DNA of 64,000 nt. Source: Adiantum capillus-veneris. Lineage: Eukaryota; Streptophyta; Polypodiopsida; Polypodiales; Pteridaceae. A model generated the notes under the pieces. That model worked only from the letters and a program-made list of their open reading frames with translations, did not search any database and was not told where the DNA came from. This document shows, piece after piece, positions 45,146 through 53,900 of the stretch (positions within the stretch are counted from its first letter, which is position 1; every line of letters starts with the position of its first letter). The stretch is from positions 97,558,485 to 97,622,484 of the forward strand of contig CM043971.1 in NCBI GenBank assembly GCA_014529385.2, given 5' to 3'. A program made the position numbers and the translations under genes.

Positions 45146-45489
45146 TTTGGAAGTGATCTGCATTACTCAAGGAAAGAACCACAAGAACCACAAGAATTTT
45201 TTTTGCTTGTCGCGATCGCATGAACCCAAGTTTACTTGGGCGTGGCGATTCCTAATCGTGTTTTATTGAAGAGTGACATGAATCCCAAGAAAGAAGGGCT
45301 TGTCCAGCCTCCCCTTGTGTCTCTTTTCACTCATTGAGAGCGGACTGTGCACTTAGCGGCCGGCCAATCGACGTGAGGTGGGAAAAAGCAACCCTGGTGT
45401 TAGCGCAAGGTCGCCAAGGGTTGCGCCCGCAGAAAAGGGTAGAACTCGGGTGAAGAGAAGATCCTTCTCCAACGCGATTTGCAAGCAAA

Positions 45490-45622
45490 AGAAAACCTCA
45501 AGAACCCCAAGAACCCAAGACCCTCAAGACTCAAGAACCTCAAGAACCCAAGTTTCTCACGAATCAAGGACCTCAAGAACCTCAAGACCCTCAAGAACCC
45601 AAGTTCCTCGCGAGCTTAAGAC
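45490..45622 (+). repeat. CAAGAACC-type tandem repeats in the C2 leader
   Basis: Many head-to-tail copies of variants of CCTCAAGAAC / CCCAAGAAC lie between the primer site and the gag-positioned ATG. The matching tract in C1 is about 29318-29400 and is shorter. Confidence 0.8.
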
Positions 45623-45638
45623 CCCAAGATCATAGTGC

Positions 45639-46901
45639 ATGGTCGTCACCCGAAGTGGCATGGATACTTCGCATTCAGGTGATGAGCATGAGAGAGGCGA
45701 CGAAGGATTTTCCCCACCAGGAGGTTTTTCCGACCCTTCCCCATCTACGACAAAGATTGCACTAACTCCTATGGAGGAGTGAAAGCAGATGTTTAAGGAA
45801 AGAATGGTAGAAATGAAACGCACACACGCAGAAGAGAAAGCAGAAAGAGAAGTAGAAAGAAAGGCAAGGGAAGTAGAAAGAGAAGCAACAAGAAAGGCAA
45901 GACAAGAACAGCGCGACCGACATATGCAAGAGTTCTTGCGACTCTTGTCTCCAGTGCCGGCACCGATGCAAGAGATTCGGGAAAAGGAGACTCTCTCAGT
46001 CTCTTCTTCTCCAAAGCATGACCCACAGGATTTGCATGATTGTGTGAAGCATGATGATGATTTGATTGACAATGACTTGCATGATGATTTGAAGCACAAT
46101 GATAAGCATGATGATTTGGATGCCAATGATTTGCATAATGATTTGGATGACAATGACAAGCATGATGATTTGCATGATCAAGATGTGATTTCTCACAAGC
46201 ATGATGATTTGCATGATCAAGATGTGATTTCTCACAAGCATGATGATTTGCATGATCAAGATGTGATTTCTCACAAGCATGATAAATTGCATGAACAAGA
46301 TGTGATTGTTCACAAGGATGATGTGTTAGTTGATGCTTTTTCTAGCGAAGCTAACATCGTTGTAGATTCGATCAATCACCAAGAATCGGTCTTGGCTTTC
46401 AAGTCGAGGTCCACAGATCCCCCACAAGAAGATTCGATAGACCCCGAAGAAGCGATCTTGGCTCTCGAGCCTTGGTCCAAAGAACCATCACAGGAAGTAT
46501 TATGTGTTCGCATGATTGATACGCACGCATTGTTCGAGTGTTTCATTCGTGAAGGTTTCCTGTATTTTAGTCAGCATCGTTATGTGATCCCTTTTCCTAG
46601 GCATGACATATTGTATGTTGAGCACGTTTCTCTCATGGGTGAGCACGAATGTATGCGGATTGTTCATGAAAGGCTGAAAAGTTTGTGTGTCAGGAAATCA
46701 CATTCCATGTCTCTTCCTTGGCATGCCGCAGTTTCCGAACGAGCACATGATAGTATGAGCACCAAACATGGGCATTTCCATTGTGATTTGCCACAGTTGA
46801 TGGATTTCCATAAAACAGAAAAGATTCGATCGCATTGCTTGCATGTGTTTGATGAACGGGTTGTCACTCCGTCTCTATGTTCATCTACATTGCAGACATA
46901 G
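45639..46901 (+). CDS. C2 gag-positioned protein with His/Asp-rich repeats
   Basis: The frame opens at ATG 45639 (M-V-V-T-R-S-G-M-D-T-S, reminiscent of gypsy Gag N-termini), meets one TGA at 45780-45782, and is then open from ATG 45789 to the TAG at 46899-46901 (370 residues). Order of parts from 45789: a Lys/Arg/Glu-rich coiled-coil-like stretch (residues 1-50), a Pro/Ser linker, a His/Asp array (about residues 80-175) with four exact 39-bp units of KHDDLHDQDVISH type at 46158-46313, an acidic linker with EEAILALEP, and a globular-looking region starting MIDTHALFECFIREGF. The same frame continues after the TAG to near 47396, so the ancestral protein was longer. There is no zinc knuckle or catalytic motif. 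By position it replaces Gag. Function unknown. Confidence 0.75.
46158..46313 (+). repeat. Four 39-bp units encoding KHDDLHDQDVISH
   Basis: Units start at 46158, 46197, 46236 and 46275. The first three are almost identical. The fourth changes several residues (KHDKLHEQDVIVH). The length is a multiple of three, so the frame is kept. Confidence 0.95.
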
Positions 46902-47236
46902 TCTTTAGCGAAGACAAGATTTTTTTCCTTCACTTTACATGACATGGGTATGCTCATGGTTTTGTGTTGGAGATGGTTTCAGGAATTTTCAGCCATGGAG
47001 ATTCTTGAAGACGAAAGAAGCAGGACTCTAGACGAAGTTGAAGCAAGAAAGGAGATTCAGAAGACTTTGTCGCTTTCGGCGCGGCCCAAAGAAGCAAGCG
47101 TTGCAGACCTTTATGAAGTTCAAGTACCGCACGACCCACACATTAGAGTGGGCCGGCGAAGAGTCTCTTCTAGGATTCCGGATGCTGTTGGCGATCTCCC
47201 TCAACGCCATACAGTTCGGTACCAGTACCTCACTTT

Positions 47237-47249
47237 GAAAAGGAGGGGA
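47237..47249 (+). other. C2 polypurine tract
   Basis: GAAAAGGAGGGGA immediately before the 3' LTR, identical to that of C1. Confidence 0.85.
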
Positions 47250-48437
47250 TGTCACGTGACACATCCCAACCCTATGTGTCCGTGGACAAGCTACACCACA
47301 ACAGGGTTCAGTCAGTCCGATCAAGTTAGATTAGCAGTGATCTGGCACTTTTGTGAGTCTATTCGTAGACCGTGCATGCCCAGTCACTTAGTATAGATGC
47401 ATATCCTCCGGTTGCACACAACATGATCATCGGAATTCCCATCAGAATCCATTAGCATCAATCAGGGGAACTTTCCAATGCATTTAGCCTATTTTCCTAT
47501 TTATTGGGATTTTCACTTATTATTTTTAAGTGACTTTCCAACAAAAGTAGGTAGGGCAATTTTGCTAAGTTAATATATAAGCAAACCAAAGTTGACACTT
47601 TCTGGCAGAAGAGGCAGCAGGAGCACCTTGCTCAACAGGCAACTTCTCAGCAAGACCAACCCCCGCGACTACTCTGGCGTTTTCTCCATAGAAGACCTAG
47701 CGTTTTTGCATCAGATCAGCCTTGGCGATTTGTGCACAGAAGATCAGCCCCGGCGTCATCACGACACAGCAGATCAGCCTAGCGTTTTTGCATTTGCAAA
47801 ACCCCGGCGACAGAAGGACCAATTTCAGCCCCTGGCGTTTTTGGATTTCAGCAGCAAATTAAGACCGGCATCATTCACCTAAAGTGTAGCAGATTCAGCC
47901 GTAAAGACCATCAGTTTTCAGCCCTAAGAAACCTCATTTTTCAGCCAAGAAAATGCAGCCAAACAGTCATTTTCAGCCACCGAAACAGTCCCGAAATTCA
48001 ACGATTAGAAGATCTCAGATTTCAGCCATCGTCGTCGTCGTCATCATCGTCGTAGTCGTCGTCATCGTCATCGTCGTAGTCGTCGTCGTCATCGTCATCG
48101 TCGTCGTCGTCACCGTCGTCGTCATCGGCATAGACCAAGTTGCATAGTCCATTGCATACGCATTGTACACCTTTGTGCAATCAAAGAATAGGCCACTCTC
48201 GCCGGCGAGAGTGGGGCCTTCGGAGGAGGGTTTTACAACCTCTCGGGTGTCGTATCTCTTCTCTCTCCTTCTCTCAGTCTCATTCACTTGCACGCACAAT
48301 ATCCACTCACTTTGTTCGTGACCACAACACTCTACAAGACGGAAAGCTCTCTCTTTCCCTAAGAACTAAAAGGAACCTTGAGCAGTAAAGATTACTAATC
48401 TTGAGAAAATACAACATTCATTCCGCTGCACCTTACA
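47250..48437 (+). repeat. C2 3' LTR (1188 bp)
   Basis: Near-identical to the C2 5' LTR. The differences are mainly in the length of the (TCG/TCA)n tract (48028-48128) and single substitutions. Confidence 0.92.
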
Positions 48438-48800
48438 CTCCCCATCCGTGACAAACTGCAACACCACCTCTGGGCCAATGATCTCTATGGCAGACGCCCA
48501 CTCTCTTGCAAGCACATCGGCGGATTTCCCTTTTTCTATGGCGTCATGTGAGTGGGCAAAGTACATCTCTCCCTTGCAATAAGCCACAAGCCCATGAATG
48601 GATCTCCTCCTGGTGTCGCTCCATCCATCTGTAATGAGTGTCACTCCATACTTGGCCCATTGTCGCTTCATGTTTACGGCTGCCATCTCCACAACGGCCT
48701 TCTCTCTATCAAGAAGAGTAGTACGGAGGGCCTCTGAAGTGGGTGGCACGTAGCGTGGCCCTTAATCCCCAATCCTTGTGCACATTGCCTTGAAGTAGTC
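48438..48800 (-). pseudogene. hAT transposase, DUF659 start
   Basis: The minus strand reads PPTSEALRTTLLDREK, then WAKYGVTLITDGWSDTRRRSIHG (the DUF659 signature with DGWSD) and PEVVLQFVTDG, where element C2 interrupts. The frame resumes at 43958. Upstream, a stop (TAA near 48764) and a possible splice acceptor (TATAG at about 48808) precede it. The BED zinc finger expected at the N-terminus is not in view, because an E-family LTR begins at 48907. Confidence 0.85.
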
Positions 48801-48906
48801 CGACCTATACAATGTACATGTCACAAAGGTCAAAAGAGAAGACAATGTAAATTGGAAAACAAACATACTAGTTATGGTCATGATATGAAAGAGCATTGAG
48901 AACTTG

Positions 48907-49325
48907 TGTCACGATTGTGACGTATTCTTCATGATTGTATTACTTTTCTTGCCTGGTTCTCTTGCAGATACAAAGACGTACCAGATCAGAGACCCCTGTT
49001 CTCGAAAGGATGTACCTCTTCGTCCAAGAGTCGCATCTATTCGACGAATAGCCATGCCTCTTCGGCGAATGGCTGCACCTCTACGCCGAATGGTCACGAC
49101 TCTACAACAGGGAGACACGACTATTGATCTAGGGTCATGTCTTTTGACCAAGGGTCATGTCTCTTCATTGTGTCTCTTCAGATTCTATATAAGAACGCCA
49201 TTGTAACACATTTCAATCAATCAAACATTCAGTCTCGGAGTCTCTTGTTCTCAAGATCTGTTTAGAGTTTAGTTTCTTTTAAGTTTCAGTATGAATAAAC
49301 ACACATAATAAGCGTGTTCTTCACA
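48907..49325 (+). repeat. E-family LTR, copy E2 (419 bp)
   Basis: It begins TGTCACGATTGTGACG and ends TTCTTCACA. Inside are four to five iterated modules of about 23 bp with CTCTTCGGCGAATGGCTGCA-type sequence and two GGGTCATGTCT copies. A TATA box CTATATAAG lies at 49185-49193, and AATAAA occurs at about 49295. This resembles a U3 with repeated enhancer modules. Confidence 0.7.
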
Positions 49326-49326
49326 G

Positions 49327-49338
49327 TGGTATTAAAGC
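49327..49338 (+). other. E2 primer-binding site
   Basis: TGGTATTAAAGC differs by one base from the Met-tRNA-type primer site TGGTATCAAAGC and lies one base after the LTR end. Confidence 0.6.
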
Positions 49339-49803
49339 AAAATTTTTTCCCGGGCCTTTGGACTTGGCGTCTACTTAGCTTGGTCGTTGTCTACCTTTCC
49401 CACAACCCTCACCTCGTGAGTTGTATGGCGGCAAAGGAAAGATGGTGGCCAATTGCCTACGCGTATGCGGTAACTTCTAACTATTCTCTTTAATTCAGAG
49501 AAAAACAGAAAAAAAGAAGGAATATACAGCGGGCAGACAGCAGTGTGTGCGAGTGTGTGGCGTACCTAGAATTTATGTGTGGCCTGTACCCGAAGGCTCG
49601 TATGTAGAGCCGGTACTTGTAGTGTTATGCCTTTCGCTGCACCTTTACCAAGCAGCAGAGGCCTTCACCAAGCGACACCCTCAAGCGGCAGCTTTGGTAG
49701 CGATTGACAATTCGTTTTTTTTTTGGAAATCGCACGCTGGCTGAGTTTTTTTTTTTTTAATGCTGGGGTTAATAAATTACGCAGACTGCCTGACCCTTTA
49801 TAA

Positions 49804-49852
49804 ACTTGTAAGTTATTACAAGTGCCCGGTCGCCCCAAAATTGGGTGACCGG
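49804..49852. other. Two adjacent hairpins
   Basis: ACTTGTAA-GTTA-TTACAAGT (49804-49823) is followed by arms CCGGTCGCCC / GGGTGACCGG (49826-49852; ten pairs with one G-T). A similar GTGACCGGCCA hairpin lies at 37086-37108 downstream of copy E1. Confidence 0.75.
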
Positions 49853-49861
49853 CCATAGACG

Positions 49862-50656
49862 GTGTTTCATAAACTTACCCACATTATACAGCATGGCTAC
49901 ATATTCTTCTACGCAACGAACCAGCAACACAACGAAATTGTGCAACGCTGGCCTGCTTGCGATTTCTTCTTGTGGCCACACGCTACGAGTCGCGGGCTTT
50001 ACTTTCTCATGGACGATGACGCAAACGATGTGCCTGTTCCGTATCTGTCATACGTAGACGACGTGCCGAAAGAAGTTCTTCCCGAAAATCCTCCTCCCCA
50101 CAAGATCATAATCATCTCCGATTCGCTGGAACTTGACATCATATTAATTCCAGATTCTCTAGAGCCGGAAATTGCAGAGATCCCTGCGCCTATACCTATT
50201 CCTGCACCCGTTCCAGAGCAGGCTGTTCCGAAAGTACCAGAGGGGATTCCGTCTCCCACGCACTCTCCCGAACCTCCGAACCCTCTCGAAAGAGAGTAAA
50301 TGGTGCACATCTCGCAACGCCGTTTCGGGTTTCAAAGGTGGTCAGTGTGGCGGATTACCATTCGGTGCAAGCAGACAGAGTTGCCACATTACGAGTTCCT
50401 TTTGACTTGTTTCCCATTCGTCGCACATCATTTTCCGACTTGTTACGTGGATAACCTCTCTGAGATCCAGACTTCTCACACATTAATTCCTTTCCACGCT
50501 GAAGAAGTCGTGCCAGATTACACTCCACTGACTCCAGAGCTCGACGAGATTGAGGATTTTACGGAGGACGACCCAGCATTCGCTGAGTTCGCGGAGCCAC
50601 TACACACACCGCCTACTTTACCTACAGGTTGGTCTTTTCTAGCCTTGCCTCGCTAG
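49862..50656 (+). pseudogene. Unidentified frame downstream of LTR E2, with one in-frame stop
   Basis: A frame open from 49862 (no ATG at its start) reaches TAA at 50297-50299, and ATG follows directly at 50300 in the same frame, open to 50656. The first part is Pro/Ile/Glu-rich (repeated DSLE-type phrases, then a PAPIPIPAPVPEQ linker). The second part is aromatic-rich and then acidic. No retroelement motif is recognised. It lies where gag of the E element should be. Either one stop broke a single protein of about 265 residues, or these are two adjoining frames. Confidence 0.4.
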
Positions 50657-51960
50657 GAGCTGTGAGCTTGTCATGTCCATCAGAGTGTCGGTAGTGGTCG
50701 AATGAGTGTGGGCCGAGCTCTGTAGTGATGGCTGCTCCTCTGGCTGTCCCATATCTAGTGAAAAGAAACCTGTAATCTGTCTCTGAGACTCTCTCTCTCT
50801 ATCTCTCCCCGGTAAAGTGTCTCTATATCTGTGTAACTCAAGTAGATATAGCCCAAGACATCTCTGATCCTCATAACTCATGACCCTAGAGAAAGGACCG
50901 AAACCCTCTCTAAATAAGCAGTGGAAACGGCCCCGTATCTCATAGTACACTGTGCAATGACATATGTAATGTAGCTCTGTCTCTGGCTCTAGCTCTAGCT
51001 GGCTTAAGCGGCATATTCAGATGTCCGCTGGTATCTCTCTGAATCTACCAGTCTTAATCTCCAGCTGATGTGAGGATGTGCGTATCTGAATAATGGCACA
51101 CCGCAAACCATGAGACATATGTGTGTACATGTAGCTGGGTCGAATCACAAACTCATCTCCTGTGAGGTGGAGAAGATGCTCTCTATAGAAAGCCATCTTT
51201 GTGCCCAACTCCTGTGGCGGCTCTATCCATGTCCTCCTGGTATCCAGCTGGATGAGGTCCTGACGAATGAGTCTAGTAATCTCCACCCGTGTAAGAGACA
51301 TCGAGGGTGTCTGAACAGAGTACTAGAAAGGGGGCAGCCTATCCATGGTGAAGCAATGCGTCTGAAACCATGATGTCATCTGTGCATACCAGCATGAAGT
51401 GTCCTCCTCAAGAGCTAACTGTCTAGAAGACTCAAGGGCCAGTCTAGCATATCTGTCTCTAGTAGTATCCCACAAGTTGTGCACAAAGGAGACTGATCTG
51501 GTAAGCGCCTCAATCTGCATAGGAGGGGCAGCTAGCTTTGCTCGAATGATAGCGTGGGTAACGGAGGCCTTGGCTCTGATCAACAGTCGAGAGATCATAG
51601 ATACCAAGGGCCTCTCCATACGTCTCCAACCATCCTGGCCTACAGAAGGTCCCATATCTGCACCCCATACAACATAGCTGAGGCTACTAAACTATCAAAG
51701 ACCCATAACTTTGTCCGAGGTTCCTGGAACTGAACCTGCGAACACATCCTCTCCAAGCCTCCCAAGGCTTTCCATGCTGACTCAAAGCTGCTTATACAAT
51801 TGTCCAAGGGTGGTATGGCATAGATGAGACATGCGATGGATAGACCCCTGGTACACACAATTGCTATTGCTAATGTCATCTGCTTGTGGTCACAAGAGAC
51901 ACGGTCTAAACTTAGGCAACCTTACACGGTGAACTAGACCATAACAAAGTGTATCTCCCT
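50640..51960 (-). pseudogene. LINE remnant, region downstream of the RT domain
   Basis: 51879-51640 reads FDSLVASAMLYGVQIW (a block found C-terminal to the RT in plant LINE-type proteins: LxxSLVxPVLLYGVEVW). 51655-51323 continues GPSVGQDGWRRMERPLVSMISRLL, 51301-51017 reads EITRLIRQDLIQLDTRRTWIEPP, and 50950-50639 gives the C-terminus. Frames shift at about 51645 and 51310. The RT core itself (YADD) is not in the window on this strand. The assignment rests on the LYGVQIW context. Confidence 0.55.
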
Positions 51961-52139
51961 GCGGCTACAAGATGAATCTGGAGAGAGAGGATGCATGACT
52001 CAAGGCTGCCGTCGTATGGCTTCCATCTAGAGAAAAGGGAATCCTCTACTCCTAGGCCTGCATCTAAGATGATGTGCCTCTGCATGAGATCACCTATCTG
52101 TGGGCTTCTTTGAGAAGAATATCGCCCAAGGTGCTGCTG

Positions 52140-52600
52140 GCATTATCGAGAGCGATTACTCTTAAGGGGGGCCCCGCGGGGGGTTGGGGGGGTTATATGT
52201 CACGAAGTGATGACCTGGCACAACTGTTTTAGACCGGATGAGAAGAGGATGAGCCTAGTCGAAGCTGGACGGGAGCAGAGGACCCAAGGCGGAGCCTAAC
52301 TGCGAGCGAACCTGGCAGGAAACGCCATGCAATACGTGGCACGTTCTCCAGGCTGCTGATGTGGCAGTATGGACGGGCTGCTCTTCTGCCAGTATTGAAA
52401 GTGTTGACTTTCTTGGACGCCAGGCTTCTTCGGATGTTAGTTTTCCACCAGTTCCTTTTGGGTCTGCGTGGGTCTGATAGAGTGCTGATCAGTTAACATC
52501 TGATTTGAACCCAGGAGAGAATTCCCCTTAACATCTTTAGGGAGAAGATGCCCATAACAAGCTGTATCTCCCATGCATATTATTACATACATGGCTGTTT
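52140..52600 (+). other. Possible LTR start after a G-rich tract
   Basis: A G-rich stretch (about 52156-52190, including GGGGTTGGGGGGG) is followed by TATATGTCACGAAGTGATGACC. The palindromic TGTCAC start is like that of the C and E LTRs. No second copy or coding part confirms it. Confidence 0.3.
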
Positions 52601-53700
52601 GCACCATGTGGACATATTGCTACTACCAATAGTGATCCTTAGTCTAGGCAAGCTTACGGGATAGTAGTCTGGCAGCTTTGTGAGCCTGGTTGGAGGACTT
52701 GCATACGCAGACAAGTACACTCGATTAGCTATCCTCATGGTTAACTCTCTTCTTGTAAAATATTGTACAATCCCCAATCAGCTGTTACTTTGTGGGCATC
52801 TGGTGGCATGATTTTGTACTTCGTATCAGTAGCATATGTTTTCCTGATTTCGTGCCACCATTCTTGAGGTGTGCACTGATGCGCACTCGATTTTGCATGT
52901 TTTTGCAGTTGTCTTTTATGTAGACCTGAAAACTGGTGACTAGGCTCAGGGAACTACGTTGGCTATGAAGGGAGAGGCCAGTGCAGCTTCATACTCTTGT
53001 GTGGAGAAAACAAACAAGAAGAAGAAATGGACAGCCCTCGTTCTAAGTTGGGGGCTCTTACCGATTAGCATTTGGTGCCCTATCTCCCTTCTCCTATACC
53101 TGCGTTTATAAGGACAAACTTTCTCTCTCAGCCCTGCCATAGGCCTCAACATCGACAACCATTCCCTTCTTTTATGTGTGAAGTTTACAGCAACGAAGTG
53201 ACCATGGAAGTTTCCATAGAGTATGGATGCCCCCGTGTCCATCCATCATCCTTTACTGGGAACGCACAATTCCCGAGGGCCATGTTTGAAAGACTTCACC
53301 CTGGATTTAGCATGAGTGCTAGAGAGCATGTGTTTGTCAAAAAGAAACAGTCAACCAAATCAGAGGAGATGAAAACACAAAATTATTTGGGAAGGCTACT
53401 TGCAAAAGTAGAGTGTGCACACAATAGCGTGAGTTACTGTTCCAAATGTTACTGTCCACCCATATAAATGTATGGGTGTTGCCTAGAGATTAGAAGACAT
53501 GACCAAAATGATTTAAGAGCTGCTAAAAGCAACACTAGGAAGGCACAAGATAGAGCTTGGTGGGTCTATGTTGATCCTCATAGGCCTCTTGGTAGGGGAA
53601 CCAAGTTTAACACGTTAGTGGAGCGCCTGCCACCCCCTTTCTAAATGGGCAGGAGGTGCATACACATTTGGTGCATCTTTATGTCATGTGCATAAAGATG
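52601..53700. other. No recognisable gene
   Basis: Opposite-strand open frames around 52946-53467 (98 and 131 codons) have no motif. Otherwise non-coding. Confidence 0.4.
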
Positions 53701-53704
53701 CCAA

Positions 53705-53900
53705 GGATTCATGCGAAGCAGCTTACCTCATTGGTTATAATCAGGCCTTTTTAGCAAGGGGGTGTAGTTCGAGCCCTTGGGCTAGCTCTCCTTGTATGGG
53801 CAGGGGTTAGGGCCTGCCCAAATGTTTGGCAACCTTCTTTTGTGGAGTCAATTAAGCTACGACACGGTTCCAGCTAGGTCACAGCACTCACCTGAGTGCT
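53705..53900 (+). mobile_element. tRNA-derived SINE-like element
   Basis: AGCAGCTTACCTCATTGGTTA (53718-53738) resembles an A box, and GGTGTAGTTCGAGCCC (53761-53776) a B box (GGTTCGANTCC) at the right spacing for an internal RNA polymerase III promoter. No cloverleaf with a full acceptor stem can be drawn, so it is not a working tRNA gene. The tail after 53780 is unrelated to tRNA. Ends are uncertain. Confidence 0.45.

Larger units (their letters stand above)
43959..48437 (+). mobile_element. Complete non-autonomous LTR retrotransposon C2
   Basis: LTRs are 43959-45132 and 47250-48437, starting TGTCACGTGAC and ending CACCTAACA / CACCTTACA. Target duplications are CTCCT (43954-43958) and CTCCC (48438-48442), one base different. 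Primer site, one gag-positioned frame and polypurine tract are present, with no enzymatic pol domains. It is the sister copy of C1 and is inserted in the hAT transposase frame. Confidence 0.92.

Noticed and set aside
30029-46313. CRISPR-like array in the 39-bp units
   Set aside because: Units abut without spacers, lie inside a coding frame, and the genome is eukaryotic.
48028-48128. Minus-strand Thr/Met-rich frame in the C2 LTR
   Set aside because: It is the (TCG/TCA)n microsatellite read in the antisense frame.
53705-53790. Functional tRNA gene
   Set aside because: No complementary acceptor stem and no anticodon arm can be drawn around the A- and B-box-like words.
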